The position numbers and the translations under genes are program-made. 64,000 bases of DNA from Nonomuraea sp. NBC_00507 (GTDB taxonomy: Bacteria; Actinomycetota; Actinomycetes; Streptosporangiales; Streptosporangiaceae): assembly GCF_036013525.1 (NCBI RefSeq), contig NZ_CP107853.1:2108001-2172000 (forward strand). The letters run 5' to 3'. The notes below the pieces were generated by a model. It ran no database searches. It was not told the origin of the DNA and was given only the letters and a program-made list of their open reading frames with translations. This document shows, piece by piece, positions 33,872-41,890 of the stretch (the stretch's first letter is position 1; every line of letters starts with the position of its first letter).

Positions 33872-36800
33872 ACCGGCTGACAGCCGCCGCACCCCCTGTC
33901 AGCACCGACAGCGCGTCGTCTTGCCCCATGGCCGCGCCCTTGGCGTACGCCGCCGCGAACGCCTCCGGACCGAGGACGCGGGTGGCGGCGGCCGCGACCT
34001 CGGCGACGTCCCGGTCCCCGGCCACCGTCGTGCCCCGCAGCGCCACCGCCACCCCGAGCAACGCCGCCGCCTTCTCACTTGCCTGTGGCGAGGCGCCGGC
34101 GAAGAGGGCGTTTCCAGCGAGACCCTCGGCGACGTCGGCGAGGTCGGTCACCAGCGGTGAGGTCAGCGCCGCGGCCAGCGCCTCGTGGTGCCTGCGGCCC
34201 GCCTCTGCCACGTCACCGCGGGTCTGCGCCAGTCGCCCGAGCGCCGTCAGCACGCGTGACCTGCTGCCCGTGGTGGTGAACACTCCGCCCTCAGAGGAGA
34301 CCTCCAGCGCGGAGGCCAGCCGGTCGTCCGCACCGGCCAGGTCGCCCTGCCACCGGGCGATCTCAGCCAGCCGCAGCTGAACCTCCGCCGTGAGCCCCGG
34401 CCTGCCCATCGCCCGCGCCAGCTCCCCGGCACGCTCGCAGTCGGCGCGTGCCGCCGACGCGTCCCCGGCACGCAGGCGAGCGCCGGCCCGCCGCCCCAGC
34501 ACGTCCACCAGCTCATCCAGCGCGCCGAGCTCGTTGAGGAGTCCGATCGCGTCCTTCCACAGCCCCATGGCGCGTGCCCAGTCGCCGCGCCAGCTCGCGA
34601 TCAGCGCCAGCGAGTCCAGCGCCTGTGCCTTCCCCCAGCGCTCACCCACCGCGCTGAAGTCCGCCAGCACCGTTTCCAGCTCCCGCTCGGCACGCCCGAC
34701 CGCTCCGTTCAGCAGTGCCAGCAACGCGTTGCCGAGCGCTTCCAGCGCCCGGCTCCACGGATCGGCGTCTATCCGCCGATCCCGCCCGGCCGCTCCCGGC
34801 TCGGGTGGGCCCACGGTCATGCCCCACAAGGCGGGGCCGATCCGGGGGCGCATCGGCCGGTCCAGCGAGCCGATGATCGCCCGTGCCCGCTCCCAGTGCG
34901 GCGACCCGGTGTGGGGCAGGGCGTGGAGCACGGTCAGCACGTACTCCTCGCCGAGCCCGGCGGGCGGCTCCGGCCCGATCGTGTCGAGGAGGCGTACGGC
35001 GGGCGCGGTGGCCTGATCACGCCGCCCGCTCAGCCACCAGTACATCGCCAGCGCCGCCACCAGCCGCAACGCCGTCGCTCTGTCGTGCTCCACGCTCCAG
35101 CGCAGCGCCGCCCGCAGGTTGGCGTTGTCGGCCGACAGCCGGGCCAGCCAGTCGAGCTGCTCGGCCCGGTAGAGGTGCTCGTCGGCGCGTCGCGCCAGCT
35201 CCAGGAACCAGGTCGCGTGGGCCTGCCGCAGCCGTTCCTCCTCACCTGCCTCGGCCAGCCGCTCCGCGCAGAACAGGCGGATGGTGTCGAGCATCTGGTA
35301 GCGCTCGCCGTCCGTCTCGACCAGCGACTTGTCCACCAGGCCCGCGAGCGGCCCGGCGGCTTCCTCACCACAGACCCGCTCGATCGCTTCCAGGGTCGCA
35401 CCCCCTGCGAACACCGAGAACCGCCTGGCCAGCTCCTGCTCCTCGGCGTCGAGCAGGCTCCAGCTCCACTCGACGACCGCGCGCAACGTCTGGTGGCGGG
35501 CGGCGGCCGTGCGGTCGCCGCGCGAGAGCAACCTGAACCTGCCGTGCTCGGCCAGCCGGGTGGCGATCTCTTCCACGCCGAACGTCCGCACCCGGGCCGC
35601 CGCCAGCTCGATGGCCAGTGGCAGGCCGTCGAGCGCTGCGCAGATGCGGAGCACCGCGTCCACGTTGTGCGGTCCGACCGTGAAGCCCTGCCGCACGGCC
35701 GCCGCCCGGTCGGCGAACAACCGGACGGCGGGGTAGCGGTACGGGTCCTCGGCGTCGGGTGGTGGGGTGGGCAGGGGCGCCAGCGGGACCAGGTGCTCGC
35801 CGGTGATGCCCAGCGGCTCCCTGCTGGTGGCCAGGATGGTAAGCCGGGGGCAGGAGGCCAGCAGGCGGCGGGCGAGCGTGGCCGCCTCGGTGATGACGTG
35901 CTCGCAGTTGTCCAGGATGAGCGTCAATTCCTGCTCGGCCAGCGCCGTCACCAGCCGTTCGGCCGGATCAGGCGGCTCAGCGGCATGGGGAGACCTGGCG
36001 GTGACGGGCGGCCGAAGCGCGGACTCCCGCAGCCCGAGCGCCCCGAGCACCGCCGCCGCCACCTGCCCCGACCCGTATGCCCCCGTCAGGCGGCCTGCCG
36101 GTCCCGCGGCGTCGACCGGCGCCAGGTGGCCGGTTGGTCCCGTGGCGTCGACCAGCGTCAGGTCCACGAAGCACGCCTCCCGACCGGGTCCGGCTTCGAT
36201 GGCGAGGCGGGTCTTGCCTGTGCCACCGGGGCCGACGATCGTCACCAGGCGGGCCTCGCCGAGCGCGTCGAGGCGGGCCAGCTCCTCCTCTCGCCCCACG
36301 AAGCTGGTCAGCTGGGTCGGCGGCGGCGTCCTGGCGACCCGTTCGCGGTGCCGTTCGCCCCGCAGGATCTCCAGGTGCAGGGCCGCGAGCTCGGCCGACG
36401 GGTCGGCGCCGAGTTCGTCGGCGAGGAGCCGCCGCGTGTCCTCGTACACCGCGAGTGCCTCCGCCTGCCGGCCGGCCGCCAGCAGCGCCCGCATCAGCAG
36501 CCCCCGCGCCCGCTCGCGCAGCGGATGGGCGGTCACCAGCTCCCGCAGCGCCCCCACCGGGCTGGCCTCCGGGAGTGCGAGCTCGGCCTCCATCAGGTCC
36601 TCCAGGGTCGCCAGCCGCAGCTCCTCCAGGCGCCGTGACTGCGCGGCCGCGAACGGCGCGTCGGACACGTCCGCGAGCGCGGGGCCCCGCCACAGGTCGA
36701 GTGCGTCCCTGAGCAGGGCTGCCGCGCCCGTGTACAGCCCGTTCGCGAGCAGCCGCCGCCCTTCGCGGACGAGCCGCTCGAACCGGTGCGCGTCCACGTC

Positions 36801-37079
36801 CTCCCGGTCGACGGCCAGCCGGTAACCCGCCCCGTGGAACTCGATCAGGCCGGCGGGAAGGCGGCGGCGAAGCCTGGAGACCTGCGCCTGGACGGCGTTG
36901 GCGGCGCCCGCCGGCGGGTCGTCGCCGTACTGGCCGTCGATGAGCCGTTCGATGCTCACCGTCCGCCCCGCGTCGAGCAGCAGCATCGCGAGCAGGGCAC
37001 GCGGGCGGGCGCCGCCCACCGCGACTGCGTCACCATCGGGCGATCGCACCGACAGCGGCCCCAGGATGCCGAACTGCAC
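33870..37079 (-). CDS. AfsR/SARP-family regulator with NB-ARC-type ATPase and TPR region
   Basis: The 1069-residue protein has an OmpR-like winged helix (1-95, FGILGPLSVRSPDGDAVAVGG), a bacterial transcriptional activation domain (96-240), an ATPase with Walker A IVGPGGTGKT (281-290), Walker B LTLILDNCEH and the GLPLAIELAAARV motif, then a long helical TPR-like C-terminus. This is the layout of AfsR-type activators of secondary metabolism, where the ATPase gates DNA binding. An internal duplication (VDATGPTGHLAP and VDAAGPAGRLTG) sits just after the Walker region. It is divergent from the small SARP at 37222, so the 142-base gap controls both genes. Confidence 0.92.
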   Translation of the reverse strand: MQFGILGPLSVRSPDGDAVAVGGARPRALLAMLLLDAGRTVSIERLIDGQYGDDPPAGAANAVQAQVSRLRRRLPAGLIEFHGAGYRLAVDREDVDAHRFERLVREGRRLLANGLYTGAAALLRDALDLWRGPALADVSDAPFAAAQSRRLEELRLATLEDLMEAELALPEASPVGALRELVTAHPLRERARGLLMRALLAAGRQAEALAVYEDTRRLLADELGADPSAELAALHLEILRGERHRERVARTPPPTQLTSFVGREEELARLDALGEARLVTIVGPGGTGKTRLAIEAGPGREACFVDLTLVDATGPTGHLAPVDAAGPAGRLTGAYGSGQVAAAVLGALGLRESALRPPVTARSPHAAEPPDPAERLVTALAEQELTLILDNCEHVITEAATLARRLLASCPRLTILATSREPLGITGEHLVPLAPLPTPPPDAEDPYRYPAVRLFADRAAAVRQGFTVGPHNVDAVLRICAALDGLPLAIELAAARVRTFGVEEIATRLAEHGRFRLLSRGDRTAAARHQTLRAVVEWSWSLLDAEEQELARRFSVFAGGATLEAIERVCGEEAAGPLAGLVDKSLVETDGERYQMLDTIRLFCAERLAEAGEEERLRQAHATWFLELARRADEHLYRAEQLDWLARLSADNANLRAALRWSVEHDRATALRLVAALAMYWWLSGRRDQATAPAVRLLDTIGPEPPAGLGEEYVLTVLHALPHTGSPHWERARAIIGSLDRPMRPRIGPALWGMTVGPPEPGAAGRDRRIDADPWSRALEALGNALLALLNGAVGRAERELETVLADFSAVGERWGKAQALDSLALIASWRGDWARAMGLWKDAIGLLNELGALDELVDVLGRRAGARLRAGDASAARADCERAGELARAMGRPGLTAEVQLRLAEIARWQGDLAGADDRLASALEVSSEGGVFTTTGSRSRVLTALGRLAQTRGDVAEAGRRHHEALAAALTSPLVTDLADVAEGLAGNALFAGASPQASEKAAALLGVAVALRGTTVAGDRDVAEVAAAATRVLGPEAFAAAYAKGAAMGQDDALSVLTGGAAAVSR

Positions 37080-37112
37080 GACCCCGATTGTCCCTTATGC
37101 CGGGGTCGACAG

Positions 37113-37125
37113 GTGAAAGTTTCAT
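37113..37125. promoter_or_regulatory. GAAAGTTTCA motif between the AfsR-like and SARP genes
   Basis: GTGAAAGTTTCAT matches the cellulase-upstream copy in 12 of 13 bases. It lies 34 bases before the AfsR-like start. Confidence 0.45.
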
Positions 37126-37152
37126 GCCGTCCAACCCCGGGTTGACAGAGCA

Positions 37153-37181
37153 TTGACACATGATCGACACGTACGTAGCGT
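37153..37181 (+). promoter_or_regulatory. Promoter of the small SARP gene
   Basis: TTGACA at 37153-37158 and TAGCGT at 37176-37181 are 17 bases apart, a good housekeeping promoter. The predicted transcription start falls inside the CelR/CebR operator at 37186-37199. Confidence 0.6.
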
Positions 37182-37185
37182 GTCG

Positions 37186-37199
37186 TGGGAGCGCTCCCA
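37186..37199. promoter_or_regulatory. CelR/CebR operator in the SARP promoter
   Basis: TGGGAGCGCTCCCA, identical to the cellulase operator at 27416-27429, lies just after the -10 element and 22 bases before the SARP start codon, a position suited to repression. Confidence 0.88.
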
Positions 37200-37221
37200 A
37201 AATCGTCTGTTCGGGGGGAAC

Positions 37222-38043
37222 ATGGGTCTTCGATTCGGCATCCTCGGACCGGTACGGCTGTGGCGAGACGGCGTTGACGTGCCGCTGGGGACGACGAAAC
37301 AGCGGCTCATGCTCACCCGGCTCCTGCTGGAGCCGAACCGCGCAGTCTCCCACGACCGGCTCTTCAGCGCGCTGTGGGAGGACAGCCCGCCCAGGTCGGC
37401 GCTGGCCAACGTACGCAGCTACGCGAACCTCCTGCGCAAGGACCTGGACGGCCGCCTGCGCGCGCACCCGCCCGGCTACCAGCTCACCGTCGAGCCCGGC
37501 GAGCTGGACGTCGCCGACTTCAACGAGCTGGTACGGCAGGGGCGCGGCGCGATGGGCGGCGACCGCTACGAGGAGGCGCTGGGATACCTGACGGCGGCGC
37601 TCGCGCTGTGGCGGGGCGCCGCCGCCGATGACCTGCCCAGGACGGTCGGGGTGGCCGCCCAGCTCGACGCGCTGGAAGAGCAGCGCTATCTGGCGATCGA
37701 GGAGTGCGCGCGAGCCCGGCTGGCGCTCGGCAGGCACAGTGAGATCATCGGCGGTCTCCGCGAGACGCTGGCGCTGCAACCCACCAGAGAGCGCCTGTGG
37801 GGGCACCTCATGCTGGCGTTGTACCGCACCGGGGACGTGGCGGGCGCTCTGACGGTGTACGCCGAGGCGCGGCGGGCCCTCCACCGCGAGCTCGGCATCG
37901 AGCCGGGGCCGGAGCTGGCCGAGCTGCACCACCTCATGCTGAACCGCGATCCGCGTCTGAGCGGCCCCACGCTGGGCTGGCGCGGCCGCCGCCCCCGCTG
38001 CCACCGCCGCCCCGTCCGGCTGCGCTTCACCGGCCGCCGCTGA
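37222..38043 (+). CDS. Small SARP-family regulator (winged helix plus BTAD)
   Basis: The 273-residue protein consists of an OmpR-like winged helix (FGILGPVRLWRDGVDVPLGTTKQRLMLTRLLLEP) and a BTAD domain (YEEALGYLTAALALWRGAAADDL to ALTVYAEARRALHRELGIEPGPEL), with a basic tail and no ATPase. Small SARPs of this kind are pathway-specific activators of antibiotic clusters. ATG 37222 with GGGGGGAA upstream was chosen; a longer frame from 37153 would run through the operator. It is convergent with the Cys-rich-peptide operon, which is its most obvious candidate target. Confidence 0.9.
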   Translation: MGLRFGILGPVRLWRDGVDVPLGTTKQRLMLTRLLLEPNRAVSHDRLFSALWEDSPPRSALANVRSYANLLRKDLDGRLRAHPPGYQLTVEPGELDVADFNELVRQGRGAMGGDRYEEALGYLTAALALWRGAAADDLPRTVGVAAQLDALEEQRYLAIEECARARLALGRHSEIIGGLRETLALQPTRERLWGHLMLALYRTGDVAGALTVYAEARRALHRELGIEPGPELAELHHLMLNRDPRLSGPTLGWRGRRPRCHRRPVRLRFTGRR

Positions 38044-38100
38044 CGCCCGCCGCCTGCGCCCTCACCCGCGACCCGTGCGCCTGCGCACGAGCCGCCGGGG

Positions 38101-39969
38101 TCAGGCGTCGGCGGGTTGGTAGCCCTGGGCCTGCAGGTCGAAGAGCTTCCGGTAGAGCCCGTCCAGCCTGATCAGCTCTTCGTGTGACCCCTGCTCGGCC
38201 ACCTGCCCGTCGTCGAGCACCACGAGCACGTCCGCCTCCCGCACCGCCCCGAGCCGATGCGAGATCAGGAGGCTGGTGCGCCCCGCCCGGTGCTCGCGCA
38301 GCCGGTTGTGGATCTCGTGCTCGGCCTCGGCGTCCAGCCCCGAGCTCGGCTCGTCCAGGATCAGCAGGTCGCGCCCCTCGCCCAGCACGGCCCGGGCCAG
38401 CGCGAGCCGCTGCCACTGCCCGCCCGACAACACCACCCCTGCCTCCGGGTCGGGCCCGAAGAACATCCTCGTCAGCATCGTGTCGTAGCCGCGGGGTAAC
38501 GCGCTGAGCGTTTCGTGGACGCCTGCCTTCCTGGCCGCGGCCTCGATCCGGGCGGCGGAGGCGGCGGGCTTGTCGCGGCCCGCCACGTCGCCGATCGCGA
38601 TGTTCTCTGCGGCGGTCAGGTCGTACTCCATGTAGTCCTGGAACACCGCGCCGATCCGGGAGCGCAGCTCGGCGGGGTCGAGGTCGCGCAGGTCGACGCC
38701 GTCCCACAGGATCGCGCCCCGGTCCGGGTCGTAGAACCTGCACAGCAGCTTGACGAGCGTGCTCTTGCCCGCGCCGTTCCTGCCCACCAGCCCGACCGAC
38801 GAGCCGTACGGGATCGTGAAGCTGACGCCGCGCAGCGACCAGGGATGCTCAGGGGAGTAGCGGAACCACACGTCGCGGAGCTCGATGCCGTGCCGGAGGG
38901 TGGGCGGCACCACCGGCCTCGCCGGCACCGGCAGGTCGGGCCCGGCGGCTGTCACGGTCAGGTAGTGGTCGAAGGTGAGCAGCTGCTGGTGCGCCATCGT
39001 CACCTCGCCGACCAGCCCGGCGAGCGCCGCCTGCACGCCGACGATCGAGGTGGCGAGCAGGGCGATGTCGCCCGTGGTCAGCCGGCCCTCGACGGCGGCG
39101 AACAACGCCCAGATCAGCCCGCCGCCGGAGATCACGCCCGACAGCAGCCCGAGTCCGCCCTCGAGGCCCAGCTCGCGGCGGTCGAGGCGGCGGCGTTCTG
39201 AATCGGCCGCGAGCCGTTCGGCGTTCATCCTGGACCTGAAGTACCGGCCGGCGCCGAACAGGCGCAGCTCCTTGGCGGCCCGCACGCTGGACAGGAGCTG
39301 CCGGTAGAAGAACTCGCGCCGTTCCATCGGCCCGATCCGCCACATCATGGACGCGCGCTGGCGCGACAGGCGCAGCTCGGCGGCCAGCGCGGGCAGCGCC
39401 GCCACCAGGACCGCGCCGGCCAGCAGCGGGCTGATGACCAGCAGAGAGCCGAGGAAACCCAGCACCGTGACGAACCCGCGGCAGACCGCCAGCGCCCCCG
39501 AGACCACGGCGCTCGGGGCGGCGCCGCCCGACGTGTGGGCCATGCTCATCCGGTCCAGGAACGCGGGGTCCTCGAACTTGGCCAGGCCGGCCAGGCGCTC
39601 CACGCCGGCGAAGAGCCGGTCCTGAGCCAGGCGGCCGGTGCGGCGCTGCAGCTCTTGGCGCAGGTAGCCGGAGACGTGCGGGAGCGTGATGGCCGCCACG
39701 CCCGCCACCGCCAGCCCCGCGCCGACCGCAACCAGCGCGGACGAGCCGGCCGTCCGGTGCGCGATCACGTCCAGCGCCGACTTGGTCAGCCAGGCGGCTG
39801 CCACGGGCACGGTCGCTTCGAGGAGGGCCAGCATCGCGTACGCGAGCACGTGCCACCGGCCCGCCTGCCAGGCCAGCCCCAGCGCGCGGGCGAGCGCCGC
39901 CGGGCTGGCCTTCATCCGCACGTCCGCCACGGGTGCGGCGCTCTCCGGGAAGATGGTCTGCGAGGTCAC
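38101..39969 (-). CDS. ABC exporter, fused membrane and ATPase domains, of the Cys-rich peptide operon
   Basis: The 622-residue half-transporter has about six membrane helices (residues 35-330) and an ATPase domain with Walker A GLVGRNGAGKST, signature VLSGGQWQRLALARAVL, Walker B LLILDEPSSGLD and H-loop LLISHRLGAVREA. No C39 peptidase domain is present, so leader removal must come from another enzyme, plausibly the S26 peptidase two genes upstream of the redox pair. It is the last gene of the operon and follows the MauD-like gene by five bases. It probably exports the peptide. Confidence 0.88.
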   Translation of the reverse strand: MTSQTIFPESAAPVADVRMKASPAALARALGLAWQAGRWHVLAYAMLALLEATVPVAAAWLTKSALDVIAHRTAGSSALVAVGAGLAVAGVAAITLPHVSGYLRQELQRRTGRLAQDRLFAGVERLAGLAKFEDPAFLDRMSMAHTSGGAAPSAVVSGALAVCRGFVTVLGFLGSLLVISPLLAGAVLVAALPALAAELRLSRQRASMMWRIGPMERREFFYRQLLSSVRAAKELRLFGAGRYFRSRMNAERLAADSERRRLDRRELGLEGGLGLLSGVISGGGLIWALFAAVEGRLTTGDIALLATSIVGVQAALAGLVGEVTMAHQQLLTFDHYLTVTAAGPDLPVPARPVVPPTLRHGIELRDVWFRYSPEHPWSLRGVSFTIPYGSSVGLVGRNGAGKSTLVKLLCRFYDPDRGAILWDGVDLRDLDPAELRSRIGAVFQDYMEYDLTAAENIAIGDVAGRDKPAASAARIEAAARKAGVHETLSALPRGYDTMLTRMFFGPDPEAGVVLSGGQWQRLALARAVLGEGRDLLILDEPSSGLDAEAEHEIHNRLREHRAGRTSLLISHRLGAVREADVLVVLDDGQVAEQGSHEELIRLDGLYRKLFDLQAQGYQPADA

Positions 39970-39974
39970 GGCCG

Positions 39975-40520
39975 CTATGCCCGGGCGAAAGAGAAGACCT
40001 GGTTCAACCGCAGCCCGCTGGCCATGACCCGGCCGCCGCCGCCCACGATCGCGAAGACGGGGAACGCCTGCACCTGCAGCGCCGACGTGACCGGCCCGCC
40101 CATGTCCTCGACCACCACCCGGGCCACCGGCTCCAGCTCCGTCCGCAGCGGCCCCGACTCTCCCTTCTCATCGACGATCACGGCGAGGACCTGCTGCGGC
40201 CCCCCTGGGAAGCGCTCGGCCGAGGCGAGGAAGTCCGGCATCGCCTTGTGGCAGGCATCGCAGCCGGGAGAGAAGACGCCCACCAGGACCGGCTCCGTGA
40301 TCAGGTCCCGTGAGACGGCGGCTCCGTCTGTGGCGATGGTGTCGTACGGCGGCGCGACCGCGCCCTCGCGCAGGATCGCCTGCCGCCCGTTCCCGTCGTC
40401 GGAGCGGGCCGCGAGGGCCTCGGAGTGCTTGCGCAGCCGGCGGATCACGCCGACGGTCAGCGCCAGATTCAACAGGCAGAGCACGCCCAGCAGGATGACG
40501 AGCGTGACGATATAAGGCAT
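39975..40520 (-). CDS. MauD/TlpA-like membrane-anchored thioredoxin-fold protein
   Basis: The 181-residue protein has an N-terminal anchor (MPYIVTLVILLGVLCLLNLALTVGVI) and a thioredoxin-like domain with the redox pair in FSPGCDACHKAMPDF (C-x-x-C) and a cis-Pro in QVQAFPVFAIV. With the MauE-like gene just upstream it forms the MauE/MauD pair, which in methylamine dehydrogenase systems is required to build the disulfide-rich small subunit. Here the likely client is the eight-Cys peptide of the same operon. GGAGG lies seven bases before ATG 40520. Confidence 0.85.
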   Translation of the reverse strand: MPYIVTLVILLGVLCLLNLALTVGVIRRLRKHSEALAARSDDGNGRQAILREGAVAPPYDTIATDGAAVSRDLITEPVLVGVFSPGCDACHKAMPDFLASAERFPGGPQQVLAVIVDEKGESGPLRTELEPVARVVVEDMGGPVTSALQVQAFPVFAIVGGGGRVMASGLRLNQVFSFARA

Positions 40521-40534
40521 GGCTGACCTCCAGG

Positions 40535-41050
40535 TCAGGCAGTCGGGCTGAACAGGTCGATCAGGTCGTCGCCGAGGGCCACCACGATCGCGGCGACCGC
40601 TCCGGCGGCGACAGCGGTCAGCATGGCCGCCACGTCCCCGGTCACGGGCGCGTACGTGAGGAGTCCCAAGGCGGACACGGCCATGAGGATGAGGTTGCGT
40701 GCCAGGTGACCGCGGCCGAGTGGCCGGTCGGAGGCGCCGAAGCACGCACACGGGGTGCGCTCGGCCCGCCGCAGCGCGGCCGCGATCGCGCAGGTGAACG
40801 CCGCCAGCAGGCCCAGCGCCAGGGCGAATCCCGCCCGTACGGTGCCGGGCGCGGCGACCAGCACCACGATCGCGAGCTCGGCGGCCACCACGGCCGCGGC
40901 CGCCACGCGGACCGGCGGCCACGGCGGTGCGAGCCTGCGAGTCGCGGCCAGGAAATCGGCGTATGCGCTCCTGCCGCGCAGCTTGCTCGCCGCCGACACG
41001 AGGAACAGCAGGGCCACCAGACTGCGGCAGCCCAGGGCGACGTACTCCAC
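40535..41050 (-). CDS. MauE/DoxX-family redox-associated membrane protein
   Basis: The 171-residue protein has four to five membrane helices: VALGCRSLVALLFLVSAASKLRG with the family FxxSAxxKL-type opening, and a conserved Cys pair in RTPCACFGASDRPLGRGHLARN. MauE proteins shuttle electrons across the membrane to or from a MauD-type thioredoxin. GTG 41050 has GGGGAGGAAAG upstream and was preferred to the longer frame from 41122. The gaps to the neighbours are 14 bases on each side, so it is in the five-gene operon. Confidence 0.85.
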   Translation of the reverse strand: MEYVALGCRSLVALLFLVSAASKLRGRSAYADFLAATRRLAPPWPPVRVAAAAVVAAELAIVVLVAAPGTVRAGFALALGLLAAFTCAIAAALRRAERTPCACFGASDRPLGRGHLARNLILMAVSALGLLTYAPVTGDVAAMLTAVAAGAVAAIVVALGDDLIDLFSPTA

Positions 41051-41064
41051 GGAGCTTTCCTCCC

Positions 41065-41508
41065 CTAATGCAGACGGCGGAGCGCCACTCCCAGCAGGGT
41101 GCCGGCGTCGATGAAGCCGCACTGCCGGGAGTCGAAGCTGGCCGACGGGTTGTCACCCAGGACGACCAGCCGGTCCGGCGCCACCCGGCGCTCCGGCACC
41201 ACGGCCTGGACCGAGTCCGGGACCGGGTCGCCGGGCAGCGCCACCACGCGCTTGACCATCCAGCGCCGCTCGGGCGGCGGCGGCTCGCCGATGCCCAGCC
41301 AGTCGGGCGTCTCGAACACGACGACGTCCCCGACAGAGATCCGGGTCAGCCGCGTCCGCCTGACCAGGAGCCGGTCGCCCGCGTGGAAGGTCGGCTCCAT
41401 GCTGAGGCCGGACACCACGACGACGGCGAACCGACGGCGCAGGACCAACAGGGCCACCAGAACTCCGGCTACCGCAAGGAAACCGAACGTCCACGCGAAC
41501 ATGGTCAT
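41065..41508 (-). CDS. S26-family signal peptidase of the Cys-rich peptide operon
   Basis: The 147-residue enzyme has one N-terminal membrane helix (FAWTFGFLAVAGVLVALLVL), the catalytic Ser in VSGLSMEPTFHAGD, the general-base Lys in WMVKRVVALPGD and the S26 tail box VVLGDNPSASFDSRQCG. Classical signal peptidase I is usually longer; this short form fits a dedicated role. It starts 11 bases after the peptide gene, whose leader ends in AQA, a textbook S26 site. Cleavage of the peptide leader is therefore the natural hypothesis. Confidence 0.88.
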   Translation of the reverse strand: MTMFAWTFGFLAVAGVLVALLVLRRRFAVVVVSGLSMEPTFHAGDRLLVRRTRLTRISVGDVVVFETPDWLGIGEPPPPERRWMVKRVVALPGDPVPDSVQAVVPERRVAPDRLVVLGDNPSASFDSRQCGFIDAGTLLGVALRRLH

Positions 41509-41519
41509 CTATGTGGACG

Positions 41520-41699
41520 TCAGCCGCAGGTGTACTGCCAGGCGCCACATGACTTGCCGGTACCGCAGGAAGCACCGTAGGCGCAGCACCTGCGGATCAG
41601 GCACGTGGTGCCCTCCCACCAGCACGGACACGCCGCCTGGGCCGAGTGCTCCGGGACCACCTTGGACAGCAGCCAGTCGCTCAACTTTCCGATTTTCAC
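41520..41699 (-). CDS. Cys-rich precursor peptide (candidate disulfide-rich bacteriocin)
   Basis: The 59-residue peptide has a leader MKIGKLSDWLLSKVVPEHSAQA and a core CPCWWEGTTCLIRRCCAYG, then ASCGTGKSCGAWQYTCG, after Ala23. The eight Cys (24, 26, 33, 38, 39, 45, 51, 58) could make four disulfides. The leader lacks a Sec-type hydrophobic stretch but ends A-Q-A, an S26 peptidase site. GTG 41699 has GAGAGG about nine bases upstream. Number of Cys, Gly content and C-x-C start recall the myxobacterial bacteriocin fulvocin C, which has eight Cys, but I cannot show homology. Four genes for processing, redox and export follow with gaps of 5-14 bases. Confidence 0.8.
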   Translation of the reverse strand: MKIGKLSDWLLSKVVPEHSAQAACPCWWEGTTCLIRRCCAYGASCGTGKSCGAWQYTCG

Positions 41700-41890
41700 G
41701 CGAACCGCCTCTCTTTGGGCGTTTTGGGGATCACCGGAGACGTTAGAAACGGACGGGACAATTCACATACCAGGCAGGTACGCCACGCATACATTCCGGC
41801 CTTCGCCCGGCCGCGTTGCCGCCGCCGGCACCGGGCGGCCGGCTGAGCACCGGGTCGATCACGGGAAGGGCGAGCACATACTGTGGATGG

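Noticed and set aside
41520..41699. Cys-rich peptide as a lanthipeptide, sactipeptide or TTQ-bearing dehydrogenase subunit
   Set aside because: No lanthionine synthetase, radical SAM enzyme or dehydrogenase heavy chain is nearby, and the peptide is much shorter than a MauA subunit. The redox genes favour disulfides.
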